Shown in pieces: positions 1-7,341 of a DNA stretch of 32,665 nucleotides. The stretch is from Streptomyces sp. H27-H5 (GTDB lineage: Bacteria > Actinomycetota > Actinomycetes > Streptomycetales > Streptomycetaceae): NCBI RefSeq assembly GCF_026627505.1, contig NZ_JAPNLK010000090.1, positions 1 through 32,665 of the forward strand. The letters are read 5' to 3'. Numbering within the stretch: position 1 is the stretch's first letter; each line of letters begins with the position of its first letter. Under the pieces are notes generated by a model. It was not told where the DNA came from, made no database searches, and saw only the letters and a program-made list of their open reading frames with translations. The position numbers and the translations under genes are program-made.

Positions 1-1
1 C

Positions 2-91
2 GCCAAGATGGACGACTACATGATCAAACGGAACGAGACCGCCCGCCCCTTCAAGTGGACCTACGCCGCCAGCCCCCTCCAGGAAGCCTGA
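2..91 (+). CDS. IS630-type transposase, C-terminal fragment (5' end outside window)
   Basis: An open frame runs in from the left edge and stops with TGA at 89-91, leaving 29 residues. The segment DDYMIKRNETARPFKWTY is the typical C-terminus of IS630/Tc1-mariner-type transposases (a Tyr/Asn-rich helix followed by ARPFxWTY). Only the tail is present, so the catalytic DDE residues cannot be checked and it is unknown whether the copy is intact. About 10 bases further on lies an inverted-repeat-like IS end (103-126), which fits this being the 3' end of one element. IS630 elements insert at TA, and the flanking CTAG contains TA. Confidence 0.72.
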   Translation, partial: AKMDDYMIKRNETARPFKWTYAASPLQEA

Positions 92-102
92 ACCCCCCTC
101 CA

Positions 103-126
103 CGAACTTTCGCGGAGCAGCACTAG
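103..126. repeat. Right terminal repeat of the left-edge IS element
   Basis: The segment beginning GAACTTTCGCGG and ending CAGCACTAG is a diverged version of the neighbouring IS end at 141-164, which begins GAACCTTTCCGG and ends CAGCACTAG. It sits just downstream of the transposase stop, where a terminal repeat is expected. Its final CTAG is shared with the next palindrome, and CAGCACTAGTGCTG at 118-131 is a perfect 14-bp palindrome formed by two abutting ends. The assignment as an IS end is inferred from these similarities. Confidence 0.55.
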
Positions 127-164
127 TGCTGTGACACGGTGAACCTTTCCGGTCACAGCACTAG
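123..164. repeat. 42-bp IS-derived palindrome overlapping the pspA stop codon
   Basis: A perfect 13-bp inverted repeat, CTAGTGCTGTGAC (123-135) and GTCACAGCACTAG (152-164), encloses a 16-nt centre. TA dinucleotides at 124-125 and 162-163 would be the target duplication of an IS630-like element. Twenty-nine bases of it recur, inverted and perfectly, at 32384-32412. The pspA stop (TAG on the minus strand, 161-163) lies inside the right arm. It may also act as a transcription terminator for the minus-strand genes, although no T-run is present. Confidence 0.7.
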
Positions 165-880
165 GCCGCCCGGCCGGACTTGAGCGCGGCCAGGCGGGCC
201 TCGATCTCCGAGGACTTGTCGAGGTCGTCCAGGGACTCGAACTGGGCGTCCAGCGAGGACGCGGCCAGTTCCTGCTTGCCCAGCGCCATGGCCTCCTCGC
301 GTCGGACCTTGTCCTCGAACCGGTTCAGGTCACTGGTGGGGTCCATGACGTCGATGTTCTTCACCGCGTCCATCATCGTGTTCTGCGCCTGCGCGGTCTT
401 GGCGCGGGCCACCAGCTCGTCGCGCTTCGACGTCAGCTCGGTCAGCTTGTTCCGCATCGAGTCCAGGCCGGACTTCAGCTTCGCGACGACCTCCGTCTGG
501 GCGGCGATCGTCGGCTCCGCCGTCTTCGCCTCCTTCTCGGACTGCAACTGCCGGCCGAGCGCGACCTTGGCGAGGTTGTCGAACCGGTCCGCGTCGGCCG
601 CCGATCCGCCGGCGCGCAGTTCGTCCGCCTTCCGGCTCGCCGCGAGCGCCTTGTCGCCCCACTCCGAGGCCGCCTCCACGTCCTCCTTGTGGTCCGCCTC
701 CAGCATCCGCAGGTTGCCGATGGTGGTGGCGACGGCCTGCTCCGCCTCCGAGATGTTGTTCGTGTAGTCCCGGATCAGCTGGTCCAGCATCTTCTGCGGG
801 TCCTCCGCCTGGTCCAGCAGCGCGTTGATGTTCGCCTTGGCGAGCTGGGTGACACGGCCGAGGATGGTCTGCTTGCTCAT
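161..880 (-). CDS. pspA: PspA/IM30 (Vipp1)-family envelope stress protein
   Basis: This 239-residue protein is almost entirely charged and helical, as expected of PspA/IM30 proteins, which form coiled-coil oligomers on the inner face of the cytoplasmic membrane and protect it under stress. The N-terminal stretch MSKQTILGRVTQLAKANINALLDQAEDPQKMLDQLIRDY matches the family's amphipathic membrane-binding helix and the conserved EDPxKMLDQ segment. The length is usual for the family. The ATG at 880 is preceded by GGGAG on the minus strand. It lies 33 bp downstream of the TPM-domain gene on the same strand and is probably co-transcribed with it. Its last codons run into an IS-derived palindrome that supplies TAG, so the natural C-terminus may have been altered by a few residues. 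Confidence 0.93.
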   Translation of the reverse strand: MSKQTILGRVTQLAKANINALLDQAEDPQKMLDQLIRDYTNNISEAEQAVATTIGNLRMLEADHKEDVEAASEWGDKALAASRKADELRAGGSAADADRFDNLAKVALGRQLQSEKEAKTAEPTIAAQTEVVAKLKSGLDSMRNKLTELTSKRDELVARAKTAQAQNTMMDAVKNIDVMDPTSDLNRFEDKVRREEAMALGKQELAASSLDAQFESLDDLDKSSEIEARLAALKSGRAA

Positions 881-913
881 GTGCCTGTACTCCCGGGTAG
901 AGGTGGGGTGACG

Positions 914-3067
914 TCAGAAGCGGCCGCCGCCGCCCATGCGACCGCGGGTGCCGCCGCCGCCGAAGGAGCCCGGCCCGCGGCCGCCGCCCCCGCCGAAGGA
1001 GCCCGGCCCGCGGCCGCCGCCCCCGCCGAAGGACCCCCCGCCGCCGCCGAAACCGCCGCCCCTGTGCCGGCCGCCGCCGAGGATCTCGCCGAGGATGATC
1101 CCGCCGAGCACCGCGCCGCCCATGCCGCCCTGCCGCGGCCGGCCGGCGCCGCCGTACGGGTCCTGGTAGGCCCGTACGTCCTGTTCGGCGAGCTGCTGGG
1201 CCTGCCGCGCGAGCGAGTCCGCCTGCTGGGCCTCCGCCAGCGCGCCCGCCGGATCCGTGCCGGTCAGGGCGAGGGAGCGCTCCAGGTGCCGCTGCGCCTC
1301 CGCCAGCCTGGTCCGGGCCTGGCTGCCGACCGCGCCCCGACTCGTGGTGACGTAGTCCGCCGCCGCGCCGATGGCGCTGCGGGCCGACAGCAGCGCCTGC
1401 TCCAGCAGGCCCGCCGCCCGCTGCCGGCCGCTCTCCCGCTCACGGGCCCCCGCGAGGGCCTCGTCGAGGGCCGCGTCGGCCTCCTCGACCCGGCGCAACG
1501 CGTCGATCGGGTCGTACCGGCCGGCCGCCTGCTCCCGCCGCACGTCCGCCAGGACCGACTCGGCGCGACCGATCCGCCCGCTCAGGTCCGCCGTCGAGGT
1601 CCCCTGCGCGGTACCGCTCAGCAGACCGCGGGCGTCCGCGAGGTCCGTGTCGGTCTCGCTCAGCGCCACGGGCAGTTTCCCGGCCGCCTCCGCGAGTTCC
1701 CGCGCGCGCCGCTCCACCGCGTCCACCAGGGTCGTCGCCTGGTCGACGGCGCTCTCGGCGGCCCGGACGTGGACGGCGGCCCTGCCGTTGTCGCCGGCGT
1801 CGATCGCGGCCCGCGCCTCGCCGAGGCTGGTCGTCGCGAACAGCAGCCGGTCCTTGGCCTGTTCCGGGTTGGAGGCGACCGGGGCGGCCGCGGAGTCCGC
1901 GTAGCGACCCGTCAGCGCCGTCAGGGTGGCCGCGGCCGTGGTCGTACGGCCGGTCAGTGCGCGGAAGTGCGCCTCGACGGTCTCCAGTGCCCGCGGGGCG
2001 TTCTTCTCCAGGTCCCGCAGCCGGTCGAAGTCCGCCGTCTCGGCGTCGAGCCGACGGTTCGCCTCCGTGCAGCGGGTCACGATCTCGTCCACCATCCGGC
2101 GGCGGGTCGCGTCGTCCTCCGGGTAGGCGTCGTCCAGTTGCTGACGCAGTCGGAAGGCGTGCGTCAGCTCGCCCTTGGCGTACTCCACGGCCTCGGTGAA
2201 GGCCCCCACGGCCTCCTCGCCGAACTGCGCCGAGGCGAACCCGAGTTCCTCGGTGCTGGTGCGGACCGCGTCGTCGGTCTCCACCAGCAGCGCCTTCGCC
2301 CGCGCGTCGAGTTCCGGCAGGGCGAGGGGGGCCGCCGCACCGCCCTGACCGCCCCAGCCCGGCCCGGTCGTCGTCCCGCGCCCCGCGCCGGCGCCCTTGC
2401 CGCGCTTGCGGCGGCTGTACGCGTACGCGCCGAGCGCGCCCGCCGCGCCGACGACGACCACCGGCAGGACGAAGTCCCCGGCGCCGTCGCCGCTCGCGGA
2501 CCCGCCCGGATCCGCCTCGCCGGGGGTGAGCGTGGGCACGGGCACGGGCAGGCCGCCCAGGACGGCGTTGTACCCGTTGGCCGCGCCGATCGCGGCGCCC
2601 GCCCAGTCGTTCTCCCGCAGGGCGGGCTCGATGGCGGTCCGCGCGACGCCGGCCAGCTGCTGTTCGGTGAAGCCGGAGTCCACGTCGGCCGAATAGGCGT
2701 ACTGCCGGTCGCCGGTCGCCACGGCCAACAGGACGTCGTTCTGACCGAGCCCGTTCTTCTGCGCCGTGGCGTCCGCCCAGCTCTGGGGGGAACGCCCGGA
2801 GAAGTCCCGCACGTACGTGACGAAGAGCTGGATCCTGCGGTCGGCGTACAGCTTGTCCAGCGCGGACACGACGGCCGGCGCGCGGTCGCCCAGCGCCCCG
2901 ACCCGGTCGGTGATCTGCCCCTGCTTGGACAGCGTCACGGGATCGTCGGCGCGGGCGGGCGGCGCCGACGACACCCCCCACCCGCCGACCGCCAGCAGCG
3001 CGGCGCAGAGCGCGAGTGCGGCCCGTACTGCCGGCCCGGCGGTGGTGCGTCTCTTCGGCGGAGTCAC
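914..3067 (-). CDS. TPM-domain (TPM_phosphatase-like) membrane protein with glycine-rich tail
   Basis: About 717 residues from the GTG at 3067; a GTG at 3103 is an alternative, and neither has a clear ribosome site. Domains in order: signal peptide ending near ARA-DD (about residue 40); a TPM domain at about 45-165, with VTYVRDFSGRSPQSWADATAQKNGLGQNDVLLAVATGDRQYAY; a transmembrane helix at about 199-217 (FVLPVVVVGAAGALGAYAY) followed by RRKR; a long Ala/Glu/Arg-rich coiled-coil region; and a C-terminal tail of FGGGG and GRGPGSFGGGG repeats. The layout suggests an extracytoplasmic TPM domain and a cytoplasmic coiled coil. TPM domains are known from photosystem-repair and putative phosphatase proteins; activity here is not shown. 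The pspA gene 33 bp downstream suggests a joint envelope-stress role. Confidence 0.85.
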   Translation of the reverse strand: MTPPKRRTTAGPAVRAALALCAALLAVGGWGVSSAPPARADDPVTLSKQGQITDRVGALGDRAPAVVSALDKLYADRRIQLFVTYVRDFSGRSPQSWADATAQKNGLGQNDVLLAVATGDRQYAYSADVDSGFTEQQLAGVARTAIEPALRENDWAGAAIGAANGYNAVLGGLPVPVPTLTPGEADPGGSASGDGAGDFVLPVVVVGAAGALGAYAYSRRKRGKGAGAGRGTTTGPGWGGQGGAAAPLALPELDARAKALLVETDDAVRTSTEELGFASAQFGEEAVGAFTEAVEYAKGELTHAFRLRQQLDDAYPEDDATRRRMVDEIVTRCTEANRRLDAETADFDRLRDLEKNAPRALETVEAHFRALTGRTTTAAATLTALTGRYADSAAAPVASNPEQAKDRLLFATTSLGEARAAIDAGDNGRAAVHVRAAESAVDQATTLVDAVERRARELAEAAGKLPVALSETDTDLADARGLLSGTAQGTSTADLSGRIGRAESVLADVRREQAAGRYDPIDALRRVEEADAALDEALAGARERESGRQRAAGLLEQALLSARSAIGAAADYVTTSRGAVGSQARTRLAEAQRHLERSLALTGTDPAGALAEAQQADSLARQAQQLAEQDVRAYQDPYGGAGRPRQGGMGGAVLGGIILGEILGGGRHRGGGFGGGGGSFGGGGGRGPGSFGGGGGRGPGSFGGGGTRGRMGGGGRF
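960..1025. repeat. Two tandem 33-bp repeats encoding the glycine-rich tail
   Basis: The unit starting CCGAAGGAGCCCGGCCCGCG at 960-992 is repeated without change at 993-1025, and a third truncated start follows at 1026. On the minus strand it encodes repeats of GRGPGSFGGGG in the C-terminus of the TPM protein. This is a coding microsatellite-like expansion likely to vary in copy number among strains. Confidence 0.85.
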
Positions 3068-3137
3068 ATTTCGGAGCGTATGGGCGGTTTCCCGCCCCCG
3101 CACCCGGAGTGATCACCGGATCGCACGCACGCGATCG

Positions 3138-3911
3138 CTACCGGGTCGAACGCCGGCCGATCTTGTTCCCGAGCCAGACCAGGGGATCGTAGGAGCGGTC
3201 CACCACGCGTTCCTTCAGGGGGATCAGCGCGTTGTCCGTGATCTTGATGCCCTCGGGGCAGACCTCCGTACAGCACTTGGTGATGTTGCAGTAGCCCAGC
3301 CCGTGCTCGTCCTGGGCCGTGCGCTTGCGGTCCAGGCCCGCCTCGGCGGCCGCGTCCAACGGGTGCATGTCCAGCTCCGCCACCCGCATGAGGAAGCGCG
3401 GACCGGCGAAGGAGGTCTTGTTCTCCTCGTGGTCCCGCACCACGTGACAGGTGTCCTGGCACAGGAAGCACTCGATGCACTTGCGGAACTCCTGCGAGCG
3501 CTCCACGTCCACCTGCCGCATCCGGTACGCGCCGGGCGCCACCCCCTCCGGCGGCACGAAGGCCGGCACCTCGCGCGCCTTCTCGTAGTTGAACGACACG
3601 TCCGTGACCAGGTCCCGGATCACCGGGAAGGCCCGCAGCGGGGTGACCGTGATCGTCTCCTCGCGGTCGAAGACGGACATGCGGGTCATGCACATCAGCC
3701 GCGGCCGGCCGTTGACCTCCGCGCTGCACGAGCCGCACTTGCCCGCCTTGCAGTTCCAGCGGACCGCGAGATCCGACGCCTGGGTGGCCTGGAGCCGGTG
3801 CACGATGTCCAGGACCACCTCCCCGTCGTGCACCTCCACCGTGAAGTCCCGCAGCTCCCCGCCCTCCGCGTCGCCCCGCCAGATCCGGAAGTGGGCGTCG
3901 TAGTCAGTCAC
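3138..3911 (-). CDS. sdhB: Succinate dehydrogenase iron-sulfur subunit
   Basis: This 257-residue subunit relays electrons from FAD in SdhA to the membrane anchor. Three cysteine groups are visible: CKAGKCGSC with a following LMC for the [2Fe-2S] centre; CIECFLCQDTC and, further on, CNITKCCTEVCPEGI, which together hold the [4Fe-4S] and [3Fe-4S] clusters. The GTG start overlaps the sdhA stop (GTGA, 3908-3911), a sign of translational coupling. The length agrees with the actinobacterial Sdh1-type FeS subunit. It is the last sdh gene; the TPM gene starts 70 bp downstream on the same strand, with only a weak hairpin (GATCGC/GCGATC, 3119-3136) between them. Confidence 0.95.
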   Translation of the reverse strand: MTDYDAHFRIWRGDAEGGELRDFTVEVHDGEVVLDIVHRLQATQASDLAVRWNCKAGKCGSCSAEVNGRPRLMCMTRMSVFDREETITVTPLRAFPVIRDLVTDVSFNYEKAREVPAFVPPEGVAPGAYRMRQVDVERSQEFRKCIECFLCQDTCHVVRDHEENKTSFAGPRFLMRVAELDMHPLDAAAEAGLDRKRTAQDEHGLGYCNITKCCTEVCPEGIKITDNALIPLKERVVDRSYDPLVWLGNKIGRRSTR

Positions 3912-5809
3912 TCGTGGAGCTCCTCTTCGGCGAGGTACTTGACCAGCTCGTCCTTCTCGAACAGGGCGAGCAGGTCGGGACGGATGGGTTCGGTGCGGAC
4001 CCGCGTGAGCTCGATCCGGTCGGCCGCGGGATCGGCGGGCGCCGGGTCCACCGGCCGGCACAGCAGGTTCACCGGCCGCCAGTCCCGCTCCATCGCCGGG
4101 CAGTCCTCGCGGGTGTGCCCGCCGCGGCTCTCGGTGCGTTCCAGGGCCGCCCGGGCCACGCACTCGCTGACCAGCAGCATGTTCCGCAGGTCCAGCGCCA
4201 GGTGCCAGCCCGGGTTGAACTGCCGGTGGCCCTCGACCCCGGCGCGCGCCGCCCGCTCCCGCAGACCCGCGAGCCGCTCCAGGGCCTCGGTCATCTCGCC
4301 GGCCCGGCGGATGATCCCGACCAGGTCGTTCATGGTCGTCTGGAGCTCCTGGTGCAGCGTGTACGGGTTCTCCGCGCCCTCCGCGGCGTGGAACGGGGCC
4401 AGCGCCTCCTGCGCCGCCGCGTCGATCTCCGTCGGGGATATGGCCGGGCGTTCGGCGGACGAGGCGGCGTGCGCCGCCGCGTGCAGCCCGGCCCGCCGAC
4501 CGAAGACCAGCAGGTCGGACAGGGAGTTGCCGCCCAGCCGGTTCGAGCCGTGCATGCCGCCCGCGACCTCGCCGGCGGCGAACAGCCCCGGCACCCCCAG
4601 GGTGGCCGCGGTGTCGGACTCCACCGCGATCCCGCCCATCACGTAGTGACAGGTCGGGCCGACCTCCATCGCCTCGGCCGTGATGTCCACGTCCGCCAGC
4701 TCCTTGAACTGGTGGTACATCGACGGCAGCCGCCGCCTGATCCGCTCGGCGGGCATCCGGGTGGACACGTCCAGGAACACCCCGCCGTGCGGGGACCCGC
4801 GACCCGCCTTGACCTCGGAGTTGATGGCCCGCGCCACCTCGTCGCGGGGCAGCAGCTCCGGCGGGCGCCGGTTGTGGTCCGGGTCCTCGTACCAGCGGTC
4901 GCCCTCCTCCTCGGACTCCGCGTACTTCTCCTTGAAGACGTCCGGGACGTAGTCGAACATGAACCGCTTGCCCTCGCTGTTGCGCAGCACCCCGCCGTCG
5001 CCGCGCACCGACTCGGTGACGAGGATCCCCTTCACCGAGGGCGGCCAGACCATGCCCGTCGGGTGGAACTGCACGAACTCCATGTTCAGCAGCGGCGCGC
5101 CCGCGAGGAGGGCCAGCGCGTGGCCGTCGCCCGTGTACTCCCAGGAGTTCGAGGTGGTCTTGAAGGACTTCCCGATCCCGCCCGTGGCCAGCACCACGGC
5201 CGGCGCCTCCAGGACGAAGAAGCGGCCGCTCTCGCGCTCGTAGCAGAAGGTCCCCGAAACCCGCTCCCCGTCCTTCAGGACCCGGGTGACCGTGCACTCC
5301 TGGAAGACCTTGAGCCGGGCCTCGTGGTCGCCGTGCTCCCTGAAGTCCTCCTGCTGGAGCTGGACGATCTTCTGCTGGAGGGTGCGGATCAGTTCCAGGC
5401 CGGTCCGGTCGCCGACGTGGGCGAGGCGCGGGTACTCGTGGCCGCCGAAGTTGCGCTGGGAGATCCTCCCGTCGGGCGTCCGGTCGAACAAGGCGCCCCA
5501 GGTCTCCAACTCCCAGACCCGGTCCGGTGCTTCCTTCGCGTGCAGCTCGGCCATCCGCCACTGGTTGAGGAACTTGCCGCCGCGCAGGGTGTCGCGGAAG
5601 TGCACCTGCCAGTTGTCGCCCTCGTTCACGTTGCCCATGGAGGCGGCGATCCCGCCCTCCGCCATCACCGTGTGGGCCTTGCCGAAGAGGGACTTGCAGA
5701 TCACGGCCGTACGGGCGCCCCGTTCGCGGGCCTCGATCGCGGCCCGCAACCCGGCGCCGCCCGCACCGACCACGACCACGTCCCACTGCTGTCGGTCGAC
5801 TTGAGCCAT
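3908..5809 (-). CDS. sdhA: Succinate dehydrogenase/fumarate reductase flavoprotein subunit
   Basis: A 633-residue flavoprotein that oxidises succinate to fumarate on the cytoplasmic side of the membrane. The N-terminal FAD-binding GAGGAG lies at 15-20. KAHTVMAEGG holds His46, at the position of the covalent FAD-attachment histidine of the family. FVQFHPTGM, the DGGVLRNSEGKRFM segment and HGSNRLGGNSL are conserved FAD/dicarboxylate-site segments. The C-terminal helical domain is complete. The start ATG at 5809 follows the sdhC stop at 5811 directly. Gene order anchor-flavoprotein-FeS and subunit sizes match the Sdh1 type of mycobacteria and Streptomyces rather than the four-subunit enzyme. Confidence 0.96.
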   Translation of the reverse strand: MAQVDRQQWDVVVVGAGGAGLRAAIEARERGARTAVICKSLFGKAHTVMAEGGIAASMGNVNEGDNWQVHFRDTLRGGKFLNQWRMAELHAKEAPDRVWELETWGALFDRTPDGRISQRNFGGHEYPRLAHVGDRTGLELIRTLQQKIVQLQQEDFREHGDHEARLKVFQECTVTRVLKDGERVSGTFCYERESGRFFVLEAPAVVLATGGIGKSFKTTSNSWEYTGDGHALALLAGAPLLNMEFVQFHPTGMVWPPSVKGILVTESVRGDGGVLRNSEGKRFMFDYVPDVFKEKYAESEEEGDRWYEDPDHNRRPPELLPRDEVARAINSEVKAGRGSPHGGVFLDVSTRMPAERIRRRLPSMYHQFKELADVDITAEAMEVGPTCHYVMGGIAVESDTAATLGVPGLFAAGEVAGGMHGSNRLGGNSLSDLLVFGRRAGLHAAAHAASSAERPAISPTEIDAAAQEALAPFHAAEGAENPYTLHQELQTTMNDLVGIIRRAGEMTEALERLAGLRERAARAGVEGHRQFNPGWHLALDLRNMLLVSECVARAALERTESRGGHTREDCPAMERDWRPVNLLCRPVDPAPADPAADRIELTRVRTEPIRPDLLALFEKDELVKYLAEEELHE

Positions 5810-5810
5810 G

Positions 5811-6635
5811 TCAGAAGATCCTCGGGTCGGTGAAGGCGCCGCCGGCGACCAGGTAGACGTAGAAATCGCACGCGGCGACGCTGATCAGCGAGGCCCACGC
5901 GAGTTGCATGTGACGGGTGTTGAGCCCGCTCACCCACCCCCAGAGCCGGTAGCGCACCGGGTGCTTGGAGAAGTGCTTCAGGCGGCCGCCCATGATGTGC
6001 CGGCAGGAATGGCACGACAGGGTGTAGGCCCAGATCAGCACGATGTTGACCAGGAACAACAGCGTCCCGAGGCCCATGTGGCCCCACTCGTAACGGTCGT
6101 CGCGGAAGGTCAGCACGGTGTCGTAGGTGAGGATGCCCGCGACCGGCACCGCCGCGTAGAAGAAGTACCGGTGCACGTTCTGGAGGATCAGCGGGAAGCG
6201 GGTCTCCCCGGTGTACCTCGCGTGCGGCTCGGCGACGGCGCAGGCGGGCGGCGAGGCCCAGAAGCCCCGGTAGTAGGCCTTGCGGTAGTAGTAGCAGGTC
6301 AGCCGGAAGCCGAGCGGGAAGATCAGGATCAGCAGGGCGGGGGACAGGCCCCACCAGCTGCCGAGGAGGTCCGCGTTGGGGCCGCCGCGCATCGTCGCGC
6401 AGTTCTCCGCCAGACAGGGGGAGTAGAAGGGCGAGACGTACGGGGCCGCGTAGTAGTCGGCGTTCGAGAAGGCCCGCCACGTCGAGTAGACGATGAAGGC
6501 GAGCAGTCCCGCCGCGGTGCCGGCGGGCGACAGCCACCACCGGTCGGTCCGCAGATGTCGGGCGGCGATCGAAGCCCTGGTGGGCCCGTGGACCCCGCCG
6601 GTCCGCTGTCGGGATGGTTCCGTGCCTGTGGCCAA
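5811..6635 (-). CDS. sdhC: Succinate dehydrogenase membrane anchor subunit (Sdh1 type)
   Basis: A single polytopic anchor with about five hydrophobic helices, the usual size (about 270-290 aa) of Sdh1-type anchors. I chose the TTG at 6635 because GGAG lies 6 nt upstream (minus strand); an upstream GTG at 6677 (288 aa) has no ribosome site. Conspicuous metal-ligand patterns are PPACAVAEPH (Cys132, His138 by the 274-aa numbering) and LSCHSCRH (Cys208, His209, Cys211, His213), with a further Cys pair in the outer loop FYSPCLAENC. Mycobacterial Sdh1 anchors are known to hold a membrane-embedded Rieske-type cluster, and these Cys/His pairs are candidate ligands. It is first in the operon sdhC-sdhA-sdhB. 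Confidence 0.88.
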   Translation of the reverse strand: MATGTEPSRQRTGGVHGPTRASIAARHLRTDRWWLSPAGTAAGLLAFIVYSTWRAFSNADYYAAPYVSPFYSPCLAENCATMRGGPNADLLGSWWGLSPALLILIFPLGFRLTCYYYRKAYYRGFWASPPACAVAEPHARYTGETRFPLILQNVHRYFFYAAVPVAGILTYDTVLTFRDDRYEWGHMGLGTLLFLVNIVLIWAYTLSCHSCRHIMGGRLKHFSKHPVRYRLWGWVSGLNTRHMQLAWASLISVAACDFYVYLVAGGAFTDPRIF

Positions 6636-6758
6636 GGGGGACTCCGGGTGGAGTGATGAGGGAGTGATCGGTGCCACGGCGTGCGCCGGTGGTACGCGAG
6701 TGGTGCGAGGCGCGCATGCGGCGGGGGAAGCGCCGGGGGTGGTGCCCAGCCGGGTCGG

Positions 6759-6986
6759 TCAGGGGGCGCGCCGGTCGCGGGCGCCGAGACCCTCGTCGTC
6801 GGTGTCCGTCCACAGCGTGCTGTCGTACGGCGCGTCGGGGATGGTCACCATCCGGGACGGGTCGGGAGCCGCGGCCCGAGGGCCCTGCGGATCCCGGCGC
6901 CCCGCCGTGCGCTCCAGCCGCTCGACCTTGCGGACGAGCTCGTCGAGGTCGCGTCGTACGGCGGTCAAATCATCGTGCAGGGACAT
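6759..6986 (-). CDS. Small conserved coiled-coil protein, function unknown
   Basis: A 75-residue product with a heptad-like N-terminus (LHDDLTAVRRDLDELVRKVERLER, a short coiled coil) and an acidic C-terminal half with PDAPYDSTLWTDTDDEGLGARDRRAP. The ATG at 6986 has a GAGGG ribosome site. It is on the same strand as sdhCAB and 123 bp upstream of sdhC, so it could be the first gene of that transcript. I do not recognise a function. The frame's codon use (G/C third positions) and the good ribosome site support a real gene. Confidence 0.7.
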   Translation of the reverse strand: MSLHDDLTAVRRDLDELVRKVERLERTAGRRDPQGPRAAAPDPSRMVTIPDAPYDSTLWTDTDDEGLGARDRRAP

Positions 6987-7341
6987 GACTTGCCCTCACT
7001 TCCGCGGGTGCGGTGGCCGTGCTCACGGGCGCCTGAGAGTGTCGCCCCTCCCGTCCCCGGTTGTGAAGGCACGTGCACCGATTGCGGGCGCGAGGGCTTG
7101 ATCCGTGCGCCCCCGCACCCCCGTCCCCGTCCCTCTTCCGGGGGAACGCGCGCTTGCGCCGCCGGGGCGATTGGTCCGCACGGGTGGGGTTCGCGGCGTG
7201 GCGAGGGTGTGGTGCGGGAGACCCGGGGGGCCGTGGATTTCAGTGGGCTTCGGCACCCAGTGTGATCAGCTCCATATACCGCCGAACGTGATCAAGTCCC
7301 CCCTGCTCACGCACCCACGCCCCGCCCCGGAGGTACCACCC
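6987..7341. promoter_or_regulatory. Divergent intergenic region between the sdh-side gene and the orphan SBP gene
   Basis: This 355-bp gap separates two divergent genes and must hold both promoters. Visible elements are two copies of GTGATCA (7262-7268 and 7288-7294), 26 bp apart, each containing the palindrome TGATCA, with TATAC at 7275-7279 between them, and the ribosome site GGAGG at 7329-7333 for the gene at 7342. No convincing -35 box could be assigned. Most of the remaining sequence is GC-rich and uninformative. Confidence 0.5.
7262..7294. promoter_or_regulatory. Paired GTGATCA boxes, candidate operator
   Basis: GTGATCA occurs at 7262-7268 and again at 7288-7294 as a direct repeat; each half contains the perfect palindrome TGATCA. 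The spacing of 26 bp (about 2.5 helical turns) and the position 48-80 bp upstream of the start codon fit a regulator site overlapping a promoter, with the AT-rich CCATATACC in between. The cognate regulator is unknown. Confidence 0.35.

Noticed and set aside
945..1060. CRISPR-like regularly spaced repeats
   Set aside because: The 33-bp units are directly adjacent, in frame and encode a glycine-rich tail; there are no unique spacers. The same applies to 28003-28305.
689..3112. Very long open frames on the strand opposite to the TPM and pspA genes
   Set aside because: Typical shadow frames of high-GC DNA; the translations are Arg/Gly/Ala-rich without domains, whereas the opposite strand encodes recognisable proteins.
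3138..5786. Apparent 882-residue fusion frame reading through sdhB and part of the sdhA region
   Set aside because: The sdhB part is real, but the upstream part is an out-of-frame translation of sdhA; the GTGA overlap at 3908-3911 gives the natural sdhB start.
7105..7341. Longer N-terminus for the orphan SBP starting at 7105
   Set aside because: It would bury the lipoprotein signal peptide behind 79 Arg/Pro/Gly residues; the ATG at 7342 has a good ribosome site and starts the signal peptide.
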